NCBI GenBank assembly: GCA_003343995.1
Contig: QAKE01000092.1
Span: 1 to 9,590 of the forward strand
Reading direction: 5' to 3'
Source: Bacillota bacterium
Lineage (GTDB): Bacteria; Bacillota; Clostridia; Christensenellales; Borkfalkiaceae
Length of the DNA: 9,590 bases
The notes under the pieces are model-generated. The model made no database searches. It was not told the origin of the DNA and was given only the letters and a program-made list of their open reading frames with translations. The translations under genes were made by a program, and so were the position numbers. The first letter of the stretch is position 1, and each line of letters begins with the position of its first letter. This document shows positions 1 to 6,569 of the stretch, one piece after another.

Positions 1-833
1 GCATATAAATTCTGTTCGCCCATGCCGTTCGTCCACCAAAGACAGGGATTTTGCAAAAACAAATATTTCGTGCCCGAACGGAATCCGACGGGGATTTCGT
101 ATTCATACGAACTATCCTTACAAGAAAGCGACAGGCGCAGACGGTATTTTCCGTAATCTGCGGCGGGCATATCGATATCGTAAAAAAACTGCAGTCCCGC
201 CGAGTTTTCCTCTACATACTGCGTGGAAAGAAAGGTCTTTTTCAGGTTGACGCCCCTTTCGCATATCAGGTTTATATCCCCCGTCAGCCCCGCGGAAAGT
301 ATGCGCGGAAAGATATCCCACCCGAACTGATAAGCGGGTTTGCGGATATGCAGGCTTTCGGCGTTTTCCGCAAGACAAGGAACGGTGACGGGCGAATTTT
401 CATATTCAAACGCCTTTTTCAACGTGGACGATATATAAACGACGAGGGTATTGTTTCCGCTTTCGATGAGTTCCGTCACGTCGAAACGATGAAAGATCAA
501 GGCGTTTTTCCCTTCGCCCGCGGGTTTACCGTTGAGATAACAGGTGAAGAAGGTATCCACGCCCTCGAATTCGAGGAAGATTTTTTCGTCGCCTTTCTTC
601 ACGGTAAATTCCCGCGCGAAACACCAAGAACTGCGCTCGTATTTTTTCGCCTCTTCCGTGCCGCGGCGATAGATGTCCGCAAGCTTTCCCGCCGCGGTCA
701 ACGCCGTTTCCACGTTGCACGGCGCGATCGCGCGAATATGCTCCTTTGTTTTCAGTGTTTGCAGGGAAAACGTTTCGTTTTCATCGAAACAATAGAGCTT
801 GTATTCTCCGTTTAATGAAATTTTATTTACCAT
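1..833 (-). CDS. Glycoside hydrolase family 2, beta-mannosidase-like, N-terminal 277 residues (3' end outside window)
   Basis: Translation from ATG 833 stays open to the left edge and gives the front of a GH2 enzyme of the beta-mannosidase type. Visible hallmarks are YERSSWCFAREF (65-76), LEFEGVDTFFTCYLNG (87-102), FDVTELIESGNNTLVV (117-132), RKPAYQFGWDIFPRILSAGL (164-183, the counterpart of the beta-mannosidase FGWDWGPR region) and NPCLWWTNGMGEQNLY (262-277). These cover the sugar-binding domain and most of the Ig-like domain; the catalytic barrel with its two Glu lies beyond the window. No signal peptide, so cytosolic. The ATG overlaps the end of the DUF4838 gene by seven bases and has GGAGG (842-838) four bases upstream, inside that gene. 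It probably removes terminal beta-mannosyl or similar residues from imported oligosaccharides; exact specificity is unknown. Confidence 0.9.
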   Translation of the reverse strand, partial: MVNKISLNGEYKLYCFDENETFSLQTLKTKEHIRAIAPCNVETALTAAGKLADIYRRGTEEAKKYERSSWCFAREFTVKKGDEKIFLEFEGVDTFFTCYLNGKPAGEGKNALIFHRFDVTELIESGNNTLVVYISSTLKKAFEYENSPVTVPCLAENAESLHIRKPAYQFGWDIFPRILSAGLTGDINLICERGVNLKKTFLSTQYVEENSAGLQFFYDIDMPAADYGKYRLRLSLSCKDSSYEYEIPVGFRSGTKYLFLQNPCLWWTNGMGEQNLY

Positions 834-2554
834 AAATCCTCCGGATTTTTAAACTCCGCGCCCGCGTTTTCGATGAATTTCCCCCCTTCGCGCACCTTGT
901 CGAATCCGAATTTTTTCGCTTTTTCGACGAAGGTATTCAGCTTATCGAAATATTCCCCCTTATCCCCGCCGGAAACGGACAGCTTATGGAACAGCGCGCA
1001 AAGCTCGTACCAATCGAGTTCCGTTTTTGCGCGCTCGACGCGCTCCTTTTCCTCTCCCTCGGCGAGGGCAAGCGCCTTGCCGAACAAATCGGCGGCGTTT
1101 TCGATATAATCGAAATAAAAATCGTTTCCGTCATGCGGCGCGGGCATATAATTTTCATACGTTACGTACGGACCGTAATGGTAATTCGTGGAGGGTGCGG
1201 CGGCGTGCAGTACGATATAATCGTACAGATAAAGATACCCCTTCCCGTAATACAGCCGCAAAAACTCCTTCATCGAATCGAGATATTCCGCGTAGGACAT
1301 CAAGGGATTCCAAAGCAGTTTCCCCTGCAGATACGCCCAAAGTTCGACGAATCCGCCGACGTGCGCGTCGTGCACGAACTGCTCCATAACGCCCTTGACA
1401 TTGTTGCGCATGAAAAACCGCATATTCGCGTAAAAGAGATTATAGTTTTTAAGCGGCAAAAAATAATCGCGGAAATTTGCGGTGTAATCCCAAAGGTAGA
1501 TATTTTGCGAAACGGCGCTCCATCCGGCGAAATAACCGCGCATCTTCTCGGCAAATTCGCAGGAAGGCGACAGCAGCGAATGTTCGCGGCAACAGCGCAT
1601 GAGCGCGAAACGCACGCTTACGTTTTCCTCCGCTTTCAGCCCTGCGGGCGGCACGGTGGAATAATTATACGCCAGCGTTTCAAACAAAACGTCGGGAAAG
1701 CGCGCTTTTAATTTTTTGGCGATTTTGTTGACGAAGATCAGTTCGTTCGCGCCGTCGGAACGATATTTTTTTCTGTTTTTTTCACATTCTTCGCAATGGC
1801 AGAACCCCTCTTCGGTATCGTTTTGCGAAACGCTGACGAACCTTGCGGCGGGAGAATTTTCCAGCGTTTTTATAACGCCTTCCGTTATGATCCGTTCCAC
1901 TTCGGGATGGGAAAGGCACGGCTGCGCGCGGTTGCGGCTGCCGTCTTCGTTCAATGCGAAATATTCGGGATGCGCGTTAAAATATTTATCGGGATCGAGA
2001 TAGACGCCGTAGGTATGACAGCCGTAGCGGTAGCGCTCGTATTCCGTTCCGTAAGCGTAATACAAGCCGTTTCCGTCCTCGGCGGGCAAATCGCCGGAAA
2101 ATTCCGAATTGATTTTCGATTTGACGAAATAATCGTTTTTGAACTCGTCCGCAAACAACACCAAACGGTAATCGAGCGGACAGGTAAATTCGTAACGCGT
2201 TTTTTCGATGTATTCGTTCGTTTCGACGCGCGTTTCGTAATCCGCCGTTAAAAAACGCCAGCCGAGAAATCGTTCCAAAAAGACGTATACGGCATAGGCG
2301 ACGCCCCGCGCGCCGCTGCCCGTTAAAACGACGTCCTCGCCGATTTCGATACGCACGCCGTCATGCCCGCCCGTACGGGCGTTTTGCAGCACAAACTGCC
2401 GTTTGCGCCGTTCCGCCGTCACGAAAAACGGAACGCCCGCGGTTTTTTCGAGATATTCCGCCAAAACGGCGGCATACTTTTGTTCCGTTACGCCGCTGTT
2501 GTTCGGCAAATAGACGGAATAATCGGCGATGGGATAACCTTGAATATAAAACAT
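827..2554 (-). CDS. DUF4838-family protein without signal peptide (575 aa), probable cytosolic glycan-active protein
   Basis: The front domain (about 1-110) is GH67-N-like: IADYSVYLP at the N-terminus, an AAVLAEYLEKTAG helix, and GSGARGVAYAVYVFLERFLG. The DUF4838 part carries HPEYFAL (195-201), QPCLSHPE (211-218), SQNDTEEG (243-250) and a CxCxxC cluster at Cys252, Cys254 and Cys257. Further motifs such as YLWDYTANFRDYF and KLLWNP parallel IWSYSTHFANYY and KLLWDS in the lipoprotein at 6570-8432, so the two are homologous though well diverged. No signal peptide is present, and the family fold begins within the first ten residues, so the start is probably right and the protein stays in the cytosol. 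No ordinary ribosome binding site precedes the ATG. The gene overlaps the GH2 gene by seven bases, suggesting the two products act together. Confidence 0.9.
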   Translation of the reverse strand: MFYIQGYPIADYSVYLPNNSGVTEQKYAAVLAEYLEKTAGVPFFVTAERRKRQFVLQNARTGGHDGVRIEIGEDVVLTGSGARGVAYAVYVFLERFLGWRFLTADYETRVETNEYIEKTRYEFTCPLDYRLVLFADEFKNDYFVKSKINSEFSGDLPAEDGNGLYYAYGTEYERYRYGCHTYGVYLDPDKYFNAHPEYFALNEDGSRNRAQPCLSHPEVERIITEGVIKTLENSPAARFVSVSQNDTEEGFCHCEECEKNRKKYRSDGANELIFVNKIAKKLKARFPDVLFETLAYNYSTVPPAGLKAEENVSVRFALMRCCREHSLLSPSCEFAEKMRGYFAGWSAVSQNIYLWDYTANFRDYFLPLKNYNLFYANMRFFMRNNVKGVMEQFVHDAHVGGFVELWAYLQGKLLWNPLMSYAEYLDSMKEFLRLYYGKGYLYLYDYIVLHAAAPSTNYHYGPYVTYENYMPAPHDGNDFYFDYIENAADLFGKALALAEGEEKERVERAKTELDWYELCALFHKLSVSGGDKGEYFDKLNTFVEKAKKFGFDKVREGGKFIENAGAEFKNPEDLW

Positions 2555-2590
2555 AAAAATGTCGGGGAGGGATTTTCAACCCCTCCCCGA
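2555..2590 (-). terminator. Intrinsic-terminator-like hairpin with T-run, abutting the next start codon
   Basis: On the transcribed strand a perfect 10-bp GC-rich stem is formed by tcggggaggg (2590-2581) and ccctccccga (2571-2562) around a nine-base loop. It is followed by CA and five T at 2559-2555, directly before the ATG at 2554. It lies 12 bases past the stop of the 700-residue gene, a natural place for a terminator. The U-run is short, so termination may be partial, and the same hairpin may serve translation of the next gene. Confidence 0.65.
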
Positions 2591-2593
2591 AAG

Positions 2594-2599
2594 CTCCTT
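2594..2599 (-). promoter_or_regulatory. Possible looped-out Shine-Dalgarno site (AAGGAG) for the second DUF4838 gene
   Basis: AAGGAG at 2599-2594 lies 39 bases before the ATG at 2554, too far to act directly. The 29-base hairpin (2590-2562) lies between them; when it folds, three bases on one side and seven on the other leave an effective spacing of about ten. No other usable site exists near this start, and an in-frame TGA (2579-2577) rules out an upstream extension. Reading this site as the true one is inference. Confidence 0.45.
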
Positions 2600-2602
2600 A
2601 CT

Positions 2603-4705
2603 TTATTTTGTGAGAAATTCCAATACAAATTCAACGGAAACAGATTCGTTTTGTTTGGACGTCCAGAACGAGAACGCCGTCAGTTCGGAAATCGCAACCG
2701 ACTTATCGATATGCCACGTGTTTTCCGCGCCGTTGGTGTTGTATCCCGTTAAACTTTCGTTGAAATAGCCGAATGTGGAAAAATCATCCGCCGCCGCGGT
2801 GTAAACAAAGCAACGCAGCGTGTTATACCCGTTCGCTTCCGCAAACGCCTTGATTTTCGCAATGCCTTCCGCGCTCAGTTTCGCCGTAGGCTGATAAGAA
2901 CTGCCGCCGAAAGAATATACGAACTGATTTTTCGCGGTGTAATCGCCCTTACTGCCGATATAGTTCAATGCAAACGGTCTGTCCGTAAACGGATTTTCGA
3001 AATCCGACGCGGAAACGACGGGCGTTTTCACGTAGGAAAATTCCATAACGATATCGACGGTAACCGGCGAGTCAATGGCGGTAATCCAGAACGCAAGACC
3101 GGCGAGATCCGAAATCGCAATGGTTTTATCCATTCCCCAGCCTGCGGTGCCGTCGGTATTATAAAGAGCGGGATCGTCGTTAAGATAACCGAATGCCGCG
3201 TTGTCGTTAAGCGCCGTATTGAATACTCTCAGCGTATTGTAACCGTTTCTTTCGGCAAACTCTTTAATTTTCGCTATACCCGCGGCGTTCATCGTCGCAG
3301 TAGGACGATAAGCATTTCCGGATAACGTATAAACAAACTGATTTCCTTTCGTATATTCGCCCTTATCAGCCGCAATGCTCAGCGAATAAGGCGCGCTTGC
3401 ATTGAGATTTTCAAAATATTGCAAATATTCCATACACGGTTCGACGGTGAAATAAACCTCCGTCGTACCCGTAGACTGACTCCAAAGGTAAACGCCGGCA
3501 AAATCTTCGACGGATATAACGCTTGTCGTCCATTGATTCAATTTATACCAAACTTTATTAGCTGCAGTAACCGCCTCGTCGCCGCCGCCGAGCACGAGCA
3601 TGTTATCGGTCAAAACGGGAAAAGCCGTAACTTTAAGCGCATTATACCCCTTTGTTGCGCAATATGCTTTGAGCGCGGCATAACGATCTCCGCAGATTTT
3701 AAGGAACGGTTGGTATGCCGTACTGCTCCATTTGAAAAATTCGCCCGTCTTTCCGCCCACGGTAAAAGTGTCGCAGACGATTTCCGCACTGCCGTCAAGT
3801 GTAGTAAAATCCACTTGCACTGCCGTAAAATCTTCCACGCCTATCGCATAGTCGCCGACCGTGACGGCGCACGTTGCCGTTTTGCCGTAAACGGTTGCGG
3901 TGACGGTTGCCGTGCCCTCGCCGACCGCCGTCACGTTGCCGTTTGCGTCCACCGTCGCCACTTCCTCGTTATCGCTGGCATATTCCGTATACAAGCCGAT
4001 CGCCGGCGTTATCGCCGCGTTCAGCGCCGCGCTTTCTTCCGGCTGGAGCGACAAGCTCGTTTCCATACCGATTTCCACGCCGTAGCTTCCGTCTGCAACA
4101 AAATCGGCTTCCGCTACGCCCTTCGCGTTCGCAATCGCCTTTTGCACGAAGGTGTTCATCAGCGATTTCTGTTCTTCCGTATACTCCGCGGTTTCATCCG
4201 CCAGCGCCGCGCTCGATACGTACGCGATGGAACGCGCGTCCGACACTTCGCCGTATTCTCTCACTCCCGCGCTCTCGATCGCCGCGACCGCGCTGAATTC
4301 TCTGCCTGTGTTCCGATACAGCACGTCCGACAGCACCGCGTTCGCGCAGTAGTTGGCGCCTTCCGCGTAGAACGTTTCCGCTTTGATTTCCGCTATCGCC
4401 GCTTTTGCCGCCACCGCGTCCAGATCCGTTCCCGCTTTCTCGAAATATTCCGACGGCGCTATATACACTTTCATGCTCTTGCCGTCTCTATATGTTCCGT
4501 TTTCCACCAACTCGGCGTACTTTTCTCCGCTCAGCTCCACCGTAAAGCGCAAGCCCGTGTGTTCTTCGTATCTCACCGACGCGCCAGCCTTAAACCCGAA
4601 CGCGCCTTGCTCCGTCGCCGCCTGCGCCGTTATCATGCCGAAGCACGCGAAACAGGATACCGCCGCCGCGAGCAGCGCCGTCATAACGATCTTTCTCTTT
4701 TTCAT
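2603..4705 (-). CDS. Secreted protein with unnamed clostridial N-domain, Big2 domain and three ~120-residue modules (700 aa)
   Basis: A Sec signal peptide (MKKRK, hydrophobic core, cleavage likely after AQA near residue 29) precedes an unnamed domain at about 35-205. That domain has GASVRYEEHTGLRFTVE at its front, then KVYIAPSEYF, ANAVLSDVLYRN, RSIAYVSSAA and a MNTFVQKAIANA helix. A Big2 domain follows at 207-283 (EVATVDANGNVTAVGEGTA, ending VTV). Three modules at about 291-424, 437-556 and 568-697 match those of the 563-residue lipoprotein in the same order. There is no LPXTG, dockerin, SLH or other anchor at the C-terminus (ends FLTK). I chose ATG 4705 over the in-frame ATG at 4741: GGAGG (4719-4715) lies nine bases before 4705, a signal peptide starts there, and the longer version would only overlap the small gene. 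Likely a surface glycan-binding protein; no catalytic motif seen. Confidence 0.9.
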   Translation of the reverse strand: MKKRKIVMTALLAAAVSCFACFGMITAQAATEQGAFGFKAGASVRYEEHTGLRFTVELSGEKYAELVENGTYRDGKSMKVYIAPSEYFEKAGTDLDAVAAKAAIAEIKAETFYAEGANYCANAVLSDVLYRNTGREFSAVAAIESAGVREYGEVSDARSIAYVSSAALADETAEYTEEQKSLMNTFVQKAIANAKGVAEADFVADGSYGVEIGMETSLSLQPEESAALNAAITPAIGLYTEYASDNEEVATVDANGNVTAVGEGTATVTATVYGKTATCAVTVGDYAIGVEDFTAVQVDFTTLDGSAEIVCDTFTVGGKTGEFFKWSSTAYQPFLKICGDRYAALKAYCATKGYNALKVTAFPVLTDNMLVLGGGDEAVTAANKVWYKLNQWTTSVISVEDFAGVYLWSQSTGTTEVYFTVEPCMEYLQYFENLNASAPYSLSIAADKGEYTKGNQFVYTLSGNAYRPTATMNAAGIAKIKEFAERNGYNTLRVFNTALNDNAAFGYLNDDPALYNTDGTAGWGMDKTIAISDLAGLAFWITAIDSPVTVDIVMEFSYVKTPVVSASDFENPFTDRPFALNYIGSKGDYTAKNQFVYSFGGSSYQPTAKLSAEGIAKIKAFAEANGYNTLRCFVYTAAADDFSTFGYFNESLTGYNTNGAENTWHIDKSVAISELTAFSFWTSKQNESVSVEFVLEFLTK
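2615..3004 (-). repeat. Module copy B-III (residues ~568-697), nearly identical to copy A-III
   Basis: Third module, from DFENPF to FVLEF. It aligns at a constant offset of 2266 bases to copy A-III with no insertion or deletion. Long stretches are identical, including the one encoding most of CFVYTAAADD. This suggests a recent duplication or gene conversion. Confidence 0.85.
3038..3397 (-). repeat. Module copy B-II (residues ~437-556 of the 700-aa protein)
   Basis: Second module, with NQFVYTLSGNAYRP (Arg replacing the usual Gln), AAGIAKIKEFAERNGYN, FGYLND, LYNTDGTAGWGMDKTIA and a closing FW to VMEF strand. It pairs with copy A-II. Confidence 0.8.
3434..3835 (-). repeat. Module copy B-I (residues ~291-424 of the 700-aa protein)
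   Basis: First module, with FTVGGKTGEFFKW, AYQP, KGYNALK, a GGGDE loop, QWTTSVISVEDF and LWSQSTGTTEV. It pairs with copy A-I and ends in VEP rather than the usual EF. Confidence 0.8.
3857..4087 (-). other. Big2 (bacterial Ig-like) domain, residues 207-283 of the 700-aa protein
   Basis: The domain has the classic Big2 core: Y-A-S-D-N-E-E-V-A-T-V-D, then G-N-V-T-A-V-G-E-G-T-A-T-V-T-A, and a closing C-A-V-T-V. It probably acts as a rigid spacer between the N-terminal domain and the modules. Confidence 0.9.
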
Positions 4706-4845
4706 TACAGCGTTCCTCCCTCGTCGGTCCATTCCGACCATTCCTTGTCCTGCGTGATGTTATCGACGATCGACGCCATCACCACGTCCTCTGCATAACC
4801 GCTATACGCCGCCTCCGGCGCCGTATAGCTTCCCTTTTCTTTCAT
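4705..4845 (-). CDS. Small acidic protein (46 aa), translationally coupled to the downstream secreted protein
   Basis: This short gene starts at ATG 4845, seven bases after a perfect AGGAGG (4858-4853) that serves no other gene, and ends in TAA at 4707-4705. That stop shares one base with the ATG of the 700-residue protein (TAATG). The peptide begins MKEKGSYTAPEAAYSGYAED, continues VVMASIVDNITQ, and ends EWSEWTDEGGTL. It has three Lys against ten Asp/Glu and two Trp, with no signal peptide or membrane segment. The Y-x-x-P-E and E-D-V-V-x-x-S pattern resembles short, unnamed peptides that I recall from gut Firmicutes, but I cannot verify this. Its last codons contain the GGAGG (4719-4715) of the next gene, so the EGG near the C-terminus may be partly dictated by that site. 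Function unknown; it could be a leader whose translation opens the next gene. Confidence 0.72.
   Translation of the reverse strand: MKEKGSYTAPEAAYSGYAEDVVMASIVDNITQDKEWSEWTDEGGTL
4801..4829 (-). other. Strong mRNA stem-loop inside the 46-aa gene
   Basis: An 8-bp perfect inverted repeat, gctatacg (4801-4808) and cgtatagc (4822-4829), encloses one C-C mismatch, four further G-C pairs (4810-4813 with 4817-4820) and a three-base loop. No T-run follows on the transcribed strand, so it is not an intrinsic terminator. It lies in codons 6-15 of the small gene. It could slow ribosomes, protect or mark the mRNA, or separate expression of the genes on each side; that role is inference. Confidence 0.6.
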
Positions 4846-4859
4846 TTTTCTTCCTCCTT

Positions 4860-6551
4860 TTATTTTTGCGTGCTGTCGATAAATTCCAACACGAATTCCA
4901 CCGAAACAGGTTGATTGACAACCGACGTCCAGAACGAGAACGCCGTCAGCTCGGAAATCGCAATCGATTTATCGATATGCCACGTGCTCGCCGCGCCGTT
5001 GGTGTTATATCCCGTTAAATTTTCGTTGAAATAACCGAATGTGGAAAAATCGTCCGCCGCCGCGGTGTAAACAAAGCAACGCAGCGTGTCATAGCCGTTT
5101 TCTTCCGCATAAGCTTTGATTTTCGCAATGCCCTCCGCGCTCAGTTGCGCCGTAGGCTGATAAGCGTTGCCGCTGAAAGAATACACGAACTGATTTTCCG
5201 CGGTGTAATCGCCCTTATTACCGATATAATTCAGCGTAAACGGCCGATCTGCAAACGGATTTTCAAAATCCGACGCGGGAACGACGGGATCTTTCAAGTA
5301 GGAAAACTCCAGCACGAAATCCTCCGACGCGCCGCCCATTTCGTTCCAAGTCCACAACTGCAAATCGGTCAGCTCCGCAACGGAGATGGTTTTATCGAAT
5401 CCCCAGCCCCATGTTCCGTCGGTGTTGAATAAATTCTGGTTCTTGTTGAAAAATCCCTGAAAATTGAACGACGTGTTCGGGCAGATGATTCTGAGACGGT
5501 TATAACCGTTTTCCGCCGCGTAATCTTTGATCCATTCGATTCCGCTTGCGCTCAGCGTAGTCATCGGCTGATAACGCTCTCCCGAATTAAAGTGGAACAC
5601 CATTTGATTTTCCCGATCGTATTCCGGCGTATTGCCCACGTATGTTACGAAATCGCTGAAATACGGCGCGAGCGTGCCGTCGCGGAAAAATTCCATCGTA
5701 AAGAACATTTCCGTTAAACCTTCCGACTGACTCCATATTTCGAATTTTTCGAGTTTTTGAAGATCGGCAACGGGAATCACGTGCGTGGTCCACGTATTAT
5801 TTACGAAATATTTGCCGCCCGCCACAACCCCGTTGTTATGCAATATGGGATATACGCTGATGCGCATCATATCGTATCCCTTGACGTCGCAGTAGCCCAC
5901 GAGCGTATCGAAGGTGGAATTTTCCATAAAAAGCGAAGGCTGATATACGGCGTTGTTCCACTTGAAAAAGTTCCCCGTTTTGCCGCCGATGGTAAACTCG
6001 CCGTAAGCCATTTGCCCCGCCTTATCGAAATCTTTCAACGTGAGAGTGAAATCGCTGATGAGATAATGCCCCACGGGCTCGGAGCCCTCTTTGTAAATCT
6101 TGTATTCGCCCTCTTCGACAAAACAAAACTGCCCGTCGTATTCCACGATGCAATCCTGCACGGGAGCGGCGTTTTCGTCCTTTACGGTGAGTTCGGCAAA
6201 ATCCCAGCCTTCGGGTTTAACGAGTTTTTGGGAAACGACCGCCTCGCACGGACCCCATTTGGCAACGAGCGTGATGTCGCCCGTCACCTTCGTGCGGAAA
6301 CGGAAGGGCTCTCCGTTATGATACCAATCGACGAAACCGAAGCCGTCCTTTTCCGGATCGGACGGACGGTAAATTCTTCCGTTTTCCCGAACGCTTTGCT
6401 TGACGACTTCGCTGCCCCCGTCCGTATCGAAGGTCACGTTATAATAAACGGTCGCTGCGGGCGGCTCCTTTTGTTCCTCGCACGCGGCGAAGAGCGAAAG
6501 CGAAACGACGAGCAATGCGGCGAGCGCGAAAATTTTCCATATCTTCTTCAT
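4860..6551 (-). CDS. Lipoprotein with InlB-type repeat and three copies of an unnamed ~120-residue module (563 aa)
   Basis: The N-terminus is a lipoprotein signal ending FAAC with Cys24. Residues 35-99 form one Listeria-Bacteroides (InlB B-type) repeat: VTFDTDGG at the front, GFVDWYHNG in the middle, ITLVAKW at the end. A linker is followed by three tandem modules at about 167-288, 300-416 and 427-557. Each has a Y-Q-P motif (Tyr203, 327, 464), a G-Y-x-x-(L/M)-R motif, a Trp-containing strand and an EF end. I do not recognise the module as a named family; a beta-sandwich carbohydrate-binding role is plausible from the exposed aromatic residues, but this is inference. No catalytic motif is seen. 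The start has AGGAGG (6565-6560) eight bases before ATG and lies 18 bases after the DUF4838 lipoprotein. The closest relative in the window is the 700-residue protein at 2603-4705. Confidence 0.9.
   Translation of the reverse strand: MKKIWKIFALAALLVVSLSLFAACEEQKEPPAATVYYNVTFDTDGGSEVVKQSVRENGRIYRPSDPEKDGFGFVDWYHNGEPFRFRTKVTGDITLVAKWGPCEAVVSQKLVKPEGWDFAELTVKDENAAPVQDCIVEYDGQFCFVEEGEYKIYKEGSEPVGHYLISDFTLTLKDFDKAGQMAYGEFTIGGKTGNFFKWNNAVYQPSLFMENSTFDTLVGYCDVKGYDMMRISVYPILHNNGVVAGGKYFVNNTWTTHVIPVADLQKLEKFEIWSQSEGLTEMFFTMEFFRDGTLAPYFSDFVTYVGNTPEYDRENQMVFHFNSGERYQPMTTLSASGIEWIKDYAAENGYNRLRIICPNTSFNFQGFFNKNQNLFNTDGTWGWGFDKTISVAELTDLQLWTWNEMGGASEDFVLEFSYLKDPVVPASDFENPFADRPFTLNYIGNKGDYTAENQFVYSFSGNAYQPTAQLSAEGIAKIKAYAEENGYDTLRCFVYTAAADDFSTFGYFNENLTGYNTNGAASTWHIDKSIAISELTAFSFWTSVVNQPVSVEFVLEFIDSTQK
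4881..5273 (-). repeat. Module copy A-III (residues ~427-557), nearly identical to copy B-III
   Basis: Third module, from DFENPF to FVLEF. It aligns without any gap to copy B-III at 2615-3004. By hand I count about 56 base differences over the 427 aligned bases (4881-5307 against 2615-3041), about 87% identity, and roughly 84% identity in protein. This is far closer than any other pair of modules. Confidence 0.85.
5304..5654 (-). repeat. Module copy A-II (residues ~300-416 of the 563-aa lipoprotein)
   Basis: Second module, with NQMVFHF, the Tyr327-Gln-Pro motif, LSASGIEWIKDYAAENGYN, LFNTDGTWGWGFDKTISVAEL and a closing LWTW to FVLEF strand. It corresponds to copy B-II in the next protein (shared NTDGT-x-GWG-(F/M)-DKTI). 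Confidence 0.8.
5688..6053 (-). repeat. Module copy A-I (residues ~167-288 of the 563-aa lipoprotein)
   Basis: First of three modules. It contains FTIGGKTGNFFKW, the Tyr203-Gln-Pro motif, KGYDMMR, a W-T-T-H-V-I-P strand and IWSQSEGLTE near the end. It is most like copy B-I of the neighbouring secreted protein (shared GGKTG-x-FFKW and WSQS-x-G-x-TE), not like copies A-II and A-III. First units therefore form their own subtype. Confidence 0.8.
6255..6449 (-). other. InlB-type (Listeria-Bacteroides) repeat domain, residues 35-99 of the 563-aa lipoprotein
   Basis: This single beta-grasp-like repeat carries the family hallmarks: YNVTFDTDGG, a spacer with a P-x-x-P-E-K-D-G-F-like stretch (PSDPEKDGFGF), WYHNG, and a closing DITLVAKW. 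It is common in surface proteins of gut bacteria and does not by itself imply host invasion. Here it probably acts as a spacer between the membrane anchor and the three modules. Confidence 0.85.
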
Positions 6552-6569
6552 TTTCCGTTCCTCCTCATA

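Noticed and set aside
51..815. Plus-strand open frame of 254 codons
   Set aside because: It lies antisense to the GH2 gene, whose minus-strand translation carries clear family motifs and runs to the window edge. The plus-strand peptide matches nothing and has no ribosome binding site in context.
2590..2650. Promoter for the second DUF4838 gene at the end of the 700-residue gene
   Set aside because: The best candidate pair (TTGTAT with TAAAGT at 17 bases) matches consensus only weakly, so I do not call it.
4706..4741. Longer start for the 700-residue protein at ATG 4741
   Set aside because: It would put 12 polar residues before a good signal peptide and lie inside the small gene. The ATG at 4705 has GGAGG at nine bases.
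3419..4798. Plus-strand open frame of 459 codons
   Set aside because: Antisense to the 700-residue protein. The peptide is Arg-, His- and Phe-rich with no domain pattern, as expected from the complement of a GC-biased coding region.
4846..4859. Terminator between the 563-residue lipoprotein and the small gene
   Set aside because: The 14-base gap holds only a ribosome binding site. The nearby hairpin at 4801-4829 has no T-run on the transcribed strand.
6255..6449. InlB-type repeat as a sign of an invasion protein
   Set aside because: There are no leucine-rich repeats or other internalin parts, and this repeat is widespread in harmless gut bacteria.
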